DNA from: Candidatus Sulfopaludibacter sp. SbA3 | GTDB taxonomy: Bacteria > Acidobacteriota > Terriglobia > 2-12-FULL-54-10 | Assembly: GCA_945865705.1 (NCBI GenBank) | Contig: CAMBEY010000040.1 | Coordinates: forward strand, 1 to 14,684 | Direction: 5' to 3' | Length of the DNA stretch: 14,684 bases | Part shown: in pieces, positions 6,809 to 12,909 of the stretch | Numbering within the stretch: position 1 is the stretch's first letter | How the letters are laid out: every line of letters starts with the position of its first letter | Translations under genes and position numbers: made by a program | Notes under the pieces: model-generated | Told to the model about the DNA's origin: nothing | Database searches by the model: none | What the model saw: only the letters and a program-made list of their open reading frames with translations

Positions 6809-7378
6809 TCAAATGCTCTGGAAACGCGAGGAAAGGGAATAGCTGCCGAGCGGAATAGGGGCGATGTCCACCCAATGGCCGGGGACATCCTGCCCGACCA
6901 GCACTAGCGAATCCACGCGGAAGCGAATCGGCTTGGCCACTGCGGCCCACGCCTGGGAAACTTCCTTGAGTGCATCCTGGGTGGCGGCCTCGTCCAGGGC
7001 CTGAGCGACGGTTACATGAGGAACGTAGGCATACGGCTCCGCGGAGTACATTCCGTTATGGTTCAGCAGACTATGCAGTTCCGCGAGCGGCGCCAGCCCC
7101 TCCGCGACGCTCAGGTAGACCACCCCGTTCACGGGCCAGAAAGTGGATACGCCATCAAGGGCAACCTCGAATGGAGCGATCTGGCGGCATTGCTCACGTA
7201 GATGGGCCAGCCGGTTATCGCGGTCGCCGACTGTCCATGACAATATCCGCGGCGGCAGCACGCTGACGTGCGCCAGCCAATCGCCATAGAGCGGATTCAG
7301 GCGGCGGCGCAGCCCGCTTACAAAATCCGCGATGGGGCCGGTGAGATAGGAAACGACAGCGTAGGTGGTATCCAACAT
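6809..7378 (-). CDS. 2H phosphoesterase / 2'-5' RNA ligase superfamily protein
   Basis: 189 residues, the usual size for a single-domain 2H phosphoesterase (LigT/cyclic phosphodiesterase-like). The two catalytic H-x-T/S motifs are present, HVS (37-39, in LAHVSVLPPR) and HVT (121-123, in VPHVTVAQAL), about 84 residues apart as the bilobal fold requires. Relatives hydrolyse 2',3'-cyclic phosphates or act on 2'-5' linkages; the substrate cannot be told from sequence. No signal peptide is seen, so it is probably cytoplasmic. The ATG at 7378 has a modest GGAAG upstream. It is a single gene, divergent from the ilv operon and separated by about 370 bases from mraZ, so it is not part of the dcw operon. 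Superfamily confidence is good; the specific function is unknown. Confidence 0.85.
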   Translation of the reverse strand: MLDTTYAVVSYLTGPIADFVSGLRRRLNPLYGDWLAHVSVLPPRILSWTVGDRDNRLAHLREQCRQIAPFEVALDGVSTFWPVNGVVYLSVAEGLAPLAELHSLLNHNGMYSAEPYAYVPHVTVAQALDEAATQDALKEVSQAWAAVAKPIRFRVDSLVLVGQDVPGHWVDIAPIPLGSYSLSSRFQSI

Positions 7379-7431
7379 ACTGCTTCCAGATTATCGAATC
7401 CACTTGGAAAGGTTCAAGTCCCAAATAAGCA

Positions 7432-7511
7432 GAAGTCAGAAGACAGGAGACAAAAGTCAGCACATTTGTGGAAGCTAACGTCTTTAATTTTGTATTCTGG
7501 CTCCTGACTCC
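7432..7511. repeat. Imperfect inverted repeat, dispersed family B, copy 1
   Basis: The left arm GAAGTCAGAAGACAGGA (7432-7448) pairs imperfectly with TTCTGGCTCCTGACTCC (7495-7511), 13 of 17 positions. The 46-base centre is AT-rich. It lies between the 2H gene and the ilvC promoter. Copy 2 at 10585-10645 shares the left-arm core, differing by C/T and G/C. Confidence 0.65.
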
Positions 7512-7582
7512 GGTCCTCTTTCCCCTCCCCAACCCCCTCCATGCCCATAACTGATACTTATGATGTTAGAATATTTATGAAC

Positions 7583-7611
7583 TTTACAAATAGCTGTTTT
7601 TGTCGTCTAAT
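7583..7611 (+). promoter_or_regulatory. Promoter of the ilvCBN operon
   Basis: TTTACA (7583-7588), a 17-base spacer and TCTAAT (7606-7611) give five of six matches in each box to the sigma-70 consensus with ideal spacing. The predicted start is near 7618, giving a leader of about 70 bases before the ilvC ATG. The upstream DNA is AT-rich. Confidence 0.7.
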
Positions 7612-7615
7612 GTAC

Positions 7616-7661
7616 AATGCCCTCGGGTCGCAGCACCGCAATATCAGGCTGTCCGGGCATT
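7616..7661 (+). promoter_or_regulatory. 5' stem-loop in the ilvC leader
   Basis: AATGCCC (7616-7622) pairs perfectly with GGGCATT (7655-7661). CAGC and GCTG inside can extend the structure. The stem begins essentially at the predicted transcription start and ends about ten bases before the Shine-Dalgarno AGGAGAGG (7672-7679). There is no leader peptide rich in Ile, Leu or Val and no T-run, so classical attenuation is not supported. A stability or protein-binding role is possible. Confidence 0.45.
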
Positions 7662-7689
7662 TCTTAAGTTCAGGAGAGGAACGATTTTC

Positions 7690-8691
7690 ATGGAGATATT
7701 TTACGAACAGAACGCCAAACCGGAACTGCTCAAGGGCAAAACCATTGCCATGATCGGTTACGGCAGCCAGGGCCACGCCCAGGCGCAAAACCTCCGCGAC
7801 AGCGGATTCACCGTGGTGATTGGACTGGACCCCGGTCGCGGCTCGGCCAAGCAGGCCACCGCCGACGGCTTCAAAGTGCTGCCCGTGCCCGAAGCCGTGC
7901 GCGAGGCCGACTTCGTGCAGGTTCTGGTTCCCGATGAGCATCACCGCAAATTGTTCGAGACAGAGATCCAGCCCAACCTGAAGCCCAACGCCATTCTTTC
8001 CGTCTCGCACGGCTTCAGCATCCACTTCAAACAGATCGTTCCGCCATCCACCATCGACGTGGTGATGATCGCGCCCAAGGGCCCCGGCCACCTGGTCCGC
8101 CGCGTTTACACCCAGGGCGGCGGCGTGCCCGCGCTAATCGCCGTGTCGCAGGACGCCTCCGGCAAGGCGCAGGATTACGCATTGGCTTATGCTTACGGCA
8201 TCGGCGCCACGCGCGCCGGCGTGGTCAAGACCACCTTCCGCGACGAGACCGAGACCGATCTGTTCGGCGAGCAGGCCGTGCTCTGCGGCGGACTTACCTC
8301 GCTGATGAAGGCGGGTTTCGAGACGCTCATCGAGGCCGGCTATCCGCCCGAGATGGCCTATTTCGAGTGCATCCATGAAGTGAAGCTGATCGTGGACCTG
8401 ATCTACGAAGGAGGCTTGGCGCGCATGCGCTACTCCATCTCGAACACCGCCGAGTACGGCGACTTGACCCGCGGCCCGCGCGTGCTTGGCCCGGAAGTGA
8501 AAGAGCGCATGAAGAAGATTCTCGGCGAGATTCAATCCGGCCAGTTCGCCAAGGAATTCATCGAAGAAAACGAAAAAGGCAAGCCGAACTTTGACCGTCT
8601 GCGCGAAGCCGAAAAGCATCACCCGGTCGAGGCCATCGGCCTCGAGCTGCGCGACATGATGTCCTGGCTGAAGCAGCCCAAGAAGGGCTAA
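7690..8691 (+). CDS. ilvC: IlvC, ketol-acid reductoisomerase (class I)
   Basis: Converts 2-acetolactate and 2-aceto-2-hydroxybutyrate to the dihydroxy acids of the valine/leucine/isoleucine pathways using Mg2+ and NAD(P)H. It has 333 residues, right for class I. The Rossmann motif GYGSQGHAQAQNLRDSG is at 23-39, with SHGFSI (from 106) and APKGPGH (128-134). The metal ligands Asp190, Glu194, Glu226 and Glu230 are all present (DETETDLFGEQ, FECIHE). The cofactor loop after strand beta-2 reads GLDPGRGSA (45-53), where NADPH enzymes I recall have Arg or Tyr at the Asp47 position and Ser at the Arg50 position. The ATG at 7690 has AGGAGAGG ten bases upstream. A TTG at 7600 would add 30 unrelated residues and overlap the promoter, so I reject it. 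First gene of the operon. Confidence 0.97.
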   Translation: MEIFYEQNAKPELLKGKTIAMIGYGSQGHAQAQNLRDSGFTVVIGLDPGRGSAKQATADGFKVLPVPEAVREADFVQVLVPDEHHRKLFETEIQPNLKPNAILSVSHGFSIHFKQIVPPSTIDVVMIAPKGPGHLVRRVYTQGGGVPALIAVSQDASGKAQDYALAYAYGIGATRAGVVKTTFRDETETDLFGEQAVLCGGLTSLMKAGFETLIEAGYPPEMAYFECIHEVKLIVDLIYEGGLARMRYSISNTAEYGDLTRGPRVLGPEVKERMKKILGEIQSGQFAKEFIEENEKGKPNFDRLREAEKHHPVEAIGLELRDMMSWLKQPKKG

Positions 8692-8724
8692 GCGCACTAC
8701 GTTGTGTTCTGCAAAATAGAAACT

Positions 8725-8822
8725 GTAATCGGCTGTCATCCTGAGCAGAGCGAAGGATCTGCTTTTCGCCAACGCGGAATGTAAAGCAGATCCTTCGCTC
8801 CGCTCAGGATGACAGCGATTAC
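8725..8822. repeat. Near-perfect inverted repeat, dispersed family A, copy 2
   Basis: Arms of about 41 bases at 8725-8766 and 8782-8822 differ by one inserted G and one or two substitutions. Their core reads TCATCCTGAGC, then GAGCGAAGGATCTGCTTT, and they begin with GTAATC. It fills the centre of the ilvC-ilvB gap and would make a very stable hairpin in the operon mRNA. I recall this core as a common intergenic repeat in acidobacterial and other soil-bacterial genomes. Copy 1 at 541-622 is a diverged relative. No open reading frame or transposase is attached. Confidence 0.85.
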
Positions 8823-8875
8823 AAAGTGAATCGAAGTTATTAAAGGGACACAGCACTTGGCAATAAGGAGGAGCG

Positions 8876-10582
8876 ATGCCCATTACTGGCGCTGAGATTT
8901 TGCTGGAAAGTTTGAAGCGGGAAGGCGTGGAGGTCATCTTTGGCTATCCGGGTGGGGCCAATATTCCCATCTACGATGCGCTCTACAACAGCCCCATCAA
9001 GCACGTTCTGGTGCGCCACGAGCAGGGCGCGGCCTTCGCGGCGGAAGGCTATGCGCGTGCCAGTGGACGCGTGGGCGTGGCGCTGGCCACCTCCGGCCCC
9101 GGCGCGACGAACCTGGTAACCGGCATCGCCGACGCCAAGATGGATGGCATCCCTCTGGTCTGCCTGACCGGCCAAGTGCGCCAAAACGTGATCGGCACCG
9201 ACGCCTTTCAGGAGACCGACGTGGTCGGCCTCACGCTTCCCGTTACCAAGTGGAACGCCATGATCACCTCGACGCGCAACATCCCCACGTTGATCGCGCA
9301 GGCGTTCTACGTGGCCCGCAGCGGACGCCCCGGCCCTGTGCTGATCGACATTCCAGTCAACTTTGTCCGCGAGAAGATTGACGACCCCGCGTCCATCCAT
9401 TATCCCGACTCCGTCACCGTTCCCGGTTACACGCCAGATAAACCGCCCACGGGGTCGGAAGCCCGGCCCATCGCCAAGCTGATCGAGATGTTGCAAAACG
9501 CCAAACGGCCCGTGGCCATGGTCGGCGGCGGAGTGAAGTGGGCCGGCGCGGTGAAGCAGGTGCGCGACCTGCTCGACACTTTGAAGATTCCGGTGATCTC
9601 CACCGTCCACGGACTCGGCACCGTTTCCGAGGACCGCGACTACTACCTCGGCATGGTCGGGATGCACGGTACGCGGCAGTCCAACATGGCCGTGAGCCAC
9701 TCGGACCTGCTGATCGTCTTCGGCGCGCGTCTGGATGACCGCGTTACCGGCGACGCAGCCAGCTTCGCGCGGCACGCCAAGATCGCTCATTTCGAAATCG
9801 ACACGGCGCAGTTGAGCCGCGTGCGCCCCTGCGACCTGCCCGTGGTGGGTGACCTGAAATTCACCGCCGATGAGTTCCATGAGTCGCTGCCAGCCAATCT
9901 TCCTGACTGGTCTGAGTGGCGCAAGGAAACCACGGCCACGCCAAACCCGGCGGAGAAGGTTCACGTCGGCACGGGAAAGCCTTCGCCGACCAAGATGCTG
10001 GAGATGCTGTTCGCCATGATGGACCCCGACGCGCTGATGACCACCGACGTCGGCCAGCACCAGATGTGGGCCGCGCAACGCGCCAGCGGCATCGCCAATC
10101 CGCGCCAGCACATTACCTCGGGCGGCCTCGGCGCAATGGGCTTCGCTCTGCCCGCTGCGATTGGCGCGCAGATGGCCTACCCGCATCGCCAGGTGATCTC
10201 CGTCTCCGGTGATGGCGGCTTCCAGATGAACATTCAGGAACTGGCCACCATCCAGCGCTACTCGCTGCCGATTAAAGTCGTCATCATCGACAACAAGTAT
10301 CTGGGCATGGTGCGCCAGTGGCAGCAACTTTTCTGGGATCGCCGCTACTCGGAAGTCGATCTCTACGACAACCCGGACTTCATCAAGATATCGGAAGCCT
10401 ACGGCATCCCCGGCGTCCTGATGAGCAAGGCAGAGAGCATGGAAGCACAGCTCAAGGAATTCCTGGCCATGCCCGGCTCGGCGACGCTGGTGGTCGAGTG
10501 CCCGGCGGAAGCGAACGTTTACCCGATGGTTCCCGCTGGCGCGGCGCTGACCGACATGGTGTGGGAAGAGAAGAAGAAGTAG
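8876..10582 (+). CDS. ilvB: IlvB, acetolactate (acetohydroxyacid) synthase large catalytic subunit
   Basis: Thiamine diphosphate (ThDP)- and FAD-dependent enzyme that condenses two pyruvates, or pyruvate and 2-ketobutyrate, the committed step of branched-chain amino acid synthesis. It has 568 residues, normal length. The catalytic Glu49 lies in RHEQGA. ATSGPGATNL and the segment around GTDAFQETD are typical of true AHAS rather than other ThDP enzymes. The C-terminal ThDP/Mg motif is GDGGFQMN (445-452) with Asn473 in DNKYLGMVRQWQ. The start is fixed by AAGGAGGAG just before the ATG and by the conserved MPITGAEILLESLKREGV opening. It lies 184 bases after ilvC, with a palindromic repeat between, and 81 bases before the small-subunit gene. 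The organism should make its own Val, Leu and Ile. Confidence is very high. Confidence 0.97.
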   Translation: MPITGAEILLESLKREGVEVIFGYPGGANIPIYDALYNSPIKHVLVRHEQGAAFAAEGYARASGRVGVALATSGPGATNLVTGIADAKMDGIPLVCLTGQVRQNVIGTDAFQETDVVGLTLPVTKWNAMITSTRNIPTLIAQAFYVARSGRPGPVLIDIPVNFVREKIDDPASIHYPDSVTVPGYTPDKPPTGSEARPIAKLIEMLQNAKRPVAMVGGGVKWAGAVKQVRDLLDTLKIPVISTVHGLGTVSEDRDYYLGMVGMHGTRQSNMAVSHSDLLIVFGARLDDRVTGDAASFARHAKIAHFEIDTAQLSRVRPCDLPVVGDLKFTADEFHESLPANLPDWSEWRKETTATPNPAEKVHVGTGKPSPTKMLEMLFAMMDPDALMTTDVGQHQMWAAQRASGIANPRQHITSGGLGAMGFALPAAIGAQMAYPHRQVISVSGDGGFQMNIQELATIQRYSLPIKVVIIDNKYLGMVRQWQQLFWDRRYSEVDLYDNPDFIKISEAYGIPGVLMSKAESMEAQLKEFLAMPGSATLVVECPAEANVYPMVPAGAALTDMVWEEKKK

Positions 10583-10584
10583 TT

Positions 10585-10645
10585 GGAAGTTAGAAGACAG
10601 CAGGTCGGAAATATTCTAACTTCTACCTTCTAACTCCTAACTTCC
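10585..10645. repeat. Imperfect inverted repeat, dispersed family B, copy 2
   Basis: The left arm GGAAGTTAGAAG (10585-10596) continues as ACAGCAG. The right part (10611-10645) carries several overlapping complements such as TTCTAACTTCT, CTTCTAACTCC and TCCTAACTTCC. It starts three bases after the ilvB stop and fills the ilvB-ilvN gap up to the ribosome binding site. The left arm matches copy 1 (7432) in about 16 of 18 positions. Confidence 0.7.
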
Positions 10646-10663
10646 GCATTTCAAGGAGTTGAT

Positions 10664-10948
10664 ATGACCGCAACCGCAGCACCGGCCCTCACCGGCCTGA
10701 CCGTGGACTTCCACAATATTCCGGGCGCCATGATGCGCGTGCTGAACTCTTTCACGCGCCGCGGCCTGGTCATCCAGGCCGTGCATGTTGCCCCGATGGG
10801 CGATCATCACCGCGCGCATGTTGTCGTGGAAGCGCTGCCCATCACCATGGAGCAAACCATCCGCGAACTCGAAAGCACCGTGGGCGTGGACGCCGTCGCG
10901 CCCATCGAGTCCGCGCAGATTGAGAGACTCCTGACTGTTTCCCGCTAG
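10664..10948 (+). CDS. ilvN: Acetolactate synthase small regulatory subunit (single ACT domain, IlvN/IlvM-like)
   Basis: Regulatory partner of IlvB; small subunits raise activity and usually confer valine feedback inhibition. It has 94 residues, about the size of E. coli IlvN or IlvM and much shorter than the ~160-residue IlvH type. One ACT domain covers about residues 10-85: a first strand LTVDFHNIPGAMMRVLNSFTRRGL, then VIQAVHVAP, then HHRAHVVVEALP and a helix with ELESTVGVDAV. The C-terminal domain found in IlvH is absent. AAGGAG lies about seven bases before the ATG. Its position right after ilvB supports the pairing. Whether it senses valine cannot be judged from sequence, and the choice between IlvN and IlvM is uncertain. 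Confidence 0.9.
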   Translation: MTATAAPALTGLTVDFHNIPGAMMRVLNSFTRRGLVIQAVHVAPMGDHHRAHVVVEALPITMEQTIRELESTVGVDAVAPIESAQIERLLTVSR

Positions 10949-11067
10949 ATCCCGTCTTCTTAATTGAGCCTTGGTAGATCGGTCCGTAACTCCTGGGGGA
11001 TTCGCCCTCAAGCCGACTTGACTGGACGGCACTATTGCGGCTGTCGTTAAGGCCAGAGACTCTCTGC

Positions 11068-12204
11068 TCACACCGTCAAAAAAACTGTCCCCAGCTCGGC
11101 GAAGAATCCGTGGTTCCGCTGCTGGATGCGCTGTTCGAGCGTGACCAGGAACGTGTACTTGCCCCCGGGAAAACTGAGATTTATATGCGGGTAAATCGCC
11201 GGACGAATCCGCGCTGCGGAAACGTGATCCAGGCGTAGTCCGGCGGCCAACCATTCGCGCGGCACCCAGGTGTCTCCTACGCTTAGACGAAAATCATTGT
11301 GTCCCTGGCGAAAATGCACGGTGCCCGCAGTCGCTAGAATAGCGTGGCGACCCGCCTGCAGCACTCCAGTCAGATTCGCGGCTCTGCGGTCATTGCCTAC
11401 AAAGAGAGAAGTGCCGATCGAGGAGAGATTTTTCCGGTAGTATGTCTCGTAGACGAAGCCCTTGGGTCGGGCTTCGAGCGAGAAGCTGGCATTGCGCTTG
11501 GATTCCTCTCCCACCGGAAGCGTAAGCTCTCCGCTGAACGGCAGCGTCAGTTCATGAAACCAGCCATCGGCGGAAGCATCGCCGCCGAGCGCCTGCACGG
11601 TAGCCCGGACGGCGGGCGCGCGGCCCGACCAGGAAAACGAGCGCAATGAACGCAAACGCGTATCCAGCGCTGGAGGCCCGCCGATCCCGGAGGAAAACGC
11701 TGCCGGCTCGGAAAGCGTCAGGCGGCGGGAAACGTCCCACTGATTCAGCATGCGAAACTGGCCCGCCGTCACGGATACGCGCGGCAGCAAGAACTGAAGA
11801 AAAACATCTTCAAAGCGGCCATGTCGCGCCACCAGGCGCTGCGTCCCGGTCGTCTGATAGCTCAGCGCGCGCCATTCCACGAAATAGGATAGCCACGGCG
11901 AGAGCGAGTCTGCCGAGATCAGCTCCACCCGGTTGGGGAAGACCTTGGCGCGGTCGCGGGACTGATCCACTTCCCCCCGGTAGGAAGCCCAAACAGCCAC
12001 CGGAATCGTCGCCTCCGCTGCGGGCAACTCGGGAAGCTTGTAGCCATTGGCAACAAACCGCTGGCCGAACGCATTCAACATGGGCGGCACAGCATGGCAT
12101 TGCGAGCAGCGCACGTCGTACTTCCGCGCAAAGTAGGGAATGGCTCGCGCGGAGGGCGCGGCGGCGACCGCCAGATACAGCAGGGACAGAAACCGTATTA
12201 ACAT
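11068..12204 (-). CDS. Secreted c-type heme-motif protein with probable outer-membrane beta-barrel
   Basis: Not a named enzyme. From the ATG at 12204 it has 378 residues. Residues 1-21 (MLIRFLSLLYLAVAAAPSARA) form a clean signal peptide. Directly after it, IPYFARKYDVRCSQCH (22-37) contains the heme-binding CxxCH, followed by MLNAFGQRFVANGY. This FARKY-C-x-x-CH-LN-FG-F-NGY pattern belongs to a family I recall in Acidobacteria, Geobacter-like and other proteobacteria, often annotated as cytochrome c or hypothetical. The rest is rich in alternating polar/hydrophobic strands with aromatic ends and finishes in GTVFLTV, consistent with a porin-like barrel, so a heme-carrying outer-membrane protein is likely. 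Upstream in-frame ATGs at 12228 and 12237 are possible starts; none has a good Shine-Dalgarno sequence. It stands alone and converges on the ilv operon. Confidence 0.75.
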   Translation of the reverse strand: MLIRFLSLLYLAVAAAPSARAIPYFARKYDVRCSQCHAVPPMLNAFGQRFVANGYKLPELPAAEATIPVAVWASYRGEVDQSRDRAKVFPNRVELISADSLSPWLSYFVEWRALSYQTTGTQRLVARHGRFEDVFLQFLLPRVSVTAGQFRMLNQWDVSRRLTLSEPAAFSSGIGGPPALDTRLRSLRSFSWSGRAPAVRATVQALGGDASADGWFHELTLPFSGELTLPVGEESKRNASFSLEARPKGFVYETYYRKNLSSIGTSLFVGNDRRAANLTGVLQAGRHAILATAGTVHFRQGHNDFRLSVGDTWVPREWLAAGLRLDHVSAARIRPAIYPHINLSFPGGKYTFLVTLEQRIQQRNHGFFAELGTVFLTV

Positions 12205-12693
12205 GGTTATAGTTTTTTGATTAATCATATTTAACATACTGCCGTAATGACTATTACCATACTTGCGCGTGCCGGGCAATACCTTTCGTCGCAGCCAGCA
12301 AACCAGCCAGGCCATCATCAAATATTTTCCCGGCGGCACGCGGCTCTCCCGCCCCGACGCGGGACACGTTTTATGGGTCGAGTTGCATCGCGCCGCCTTC
12401 CAGCAAAAGATCAGCGTGTTGCCCGGCCCCATCTTTTCTCCGTCCGGACGGTTCCGTAATTTCCTGCGGATCAACTGCGGAACCATTTGGTCCGATCCAG
12501 TCGATCAAGCTTTGCTCACTCTCGGAAAACTTTGCGAGCAGATTCAGCGCTCGTCGAAATTGAACGGCAAGTAACCGAATTGTGCCCGCGCTAATCAATT
12601 AACGTTGCGCGCCGATGAACTTCAGTGAGAGGCCACGCGCGCACGTCGGCACTCTCCGTGAACCAATTCCCCCCAATTGGCTTTGTCGGCATT
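12205..12693. other. Gap between the heme-protein gene and the sigma-factor promoter: palindromes, no convincing gene
   Basis: The 60 bases upstream of the heme-protein gene are very AT-rich. They contain two perfect palindromic sites, TGATTAATCA (12218-12227) and GTAAT-4-ATTAC (12244-12257), which may be operators or promoter parts. Further on are a perfect 12-bp palindrome CCGTCCGGACGG (12440-12451), the inverted repeat GGTTCCG/CGGAACC (12450-12456 and 12478-12484), and CCAATT-6C-AATTGG (12663-12680). A 75-codon minus-strand reading frame (12371-12598) crosses this region, but it has no recognisable domain and no ribosome binding site that I can support. I leave it uncalled. Confidence 0.55.
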
Positions 12694-12722
12694 TTGACGA
12701 AACCCCTGTCAATAGACATTAT
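12694..12722 (+). promoter_or_regulatory. Candidate promoter for the sigma-28-family gene
   Basis: TTGACG (12694-12699), a 17-base spacer and CATTAT (12717-12722). The heptamer TTGACGA recurs exactly 30 bases later (12724-12730). The perfect inverted repeat CCAATT/AATTGG lies just upstream (12663-12680) and could be a regulator site. The predicted leader is about 180 bases. Confidence 0.4.
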
Positions 12723-12794
12723 GTTGACGATTTTGTGCTTGCCGCAAACACCGATTTTCTCCTAAACAACTGAATCCAATACACCCCGCTGTTT

Positions 12795-12885
12795 GGCCTT
12801 CCCCTTGCCATTAGTAGGCCGTGCGCTGGCGAAAAGACAACGCCGGACATGGGCAAGCGAAAAAATCTACGCCGGCAAATCCGGC
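12795..12885 (+). other. Structured 5' leader of the sigma-factor gene
   Basis: Three successive hairpins can form: GGCCT/AGGCC (12795-12799 with 12816-12820), CTGGCG/CGCCGG (12826-12831 with 12841-12846, one G-T pair), and GCCGG-CAAAT-CCGGC (12871-12885, perfect). They lie upstream of the Shine-Dalgarno AGGGGGAG and the ATG at 12910. I compared it by eye with riboswitch classes I remember and found no match. Confidence 0.35.
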
Positions 12886-12909
12886 CAAAGTGCGACGCAG
12901 GGGGAGATC

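Noticed and set aside
7600..7689. TTG-initiated 30-residue N-terminal extension of ilvC
   Set aside because: It overlaps the -10 box and has no ribosome binding site, while ATG at 7690 has AGGAGAGG and gives the conserved start.
8725..8822. Family A palindrome considered as an insertion-sequence remnant
   Set aside because: It has no coding capacity, no target-site duplication that I can recognise, and the arms nearly meet. A non-autonomous dispersed repeat fits better.
8840..10327. Long minus-strand reading frame (495 codons) opposite ilvB, with a response-regulator-like ILVVDDDD start
   Set aside because: It is antisense to a fully conserved ilvB, has the His/Gly/Arg-rich composition typical of high-GC shadow frames, and its remaining sequence shows no receiver domain.
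10949..11067. Search for an intrinsic terminator between the convergent ilvN and heme-protein genes
   Set aside because: Small hairpins exist (GACGGC/GCTGTC at 11025-11045, CAGAG/CTCTG at 11054-11066), but none has a T-run, so I do not call a terminator.
12205..12486. N-terminal extension of the heme-motif protein by up to 94 residues
   Set aside because: The extension would bury the signal peptide inside the protein and has no similarity to the family N-terminus.
12371..12598. 75-codon minus-strand frame upstream of the heme-motif gene
   Set aside because: Composition is almost protein-like, but there is no ribosome binding site, no domain and several DNA palindromes within it. Comparative data would be needed.
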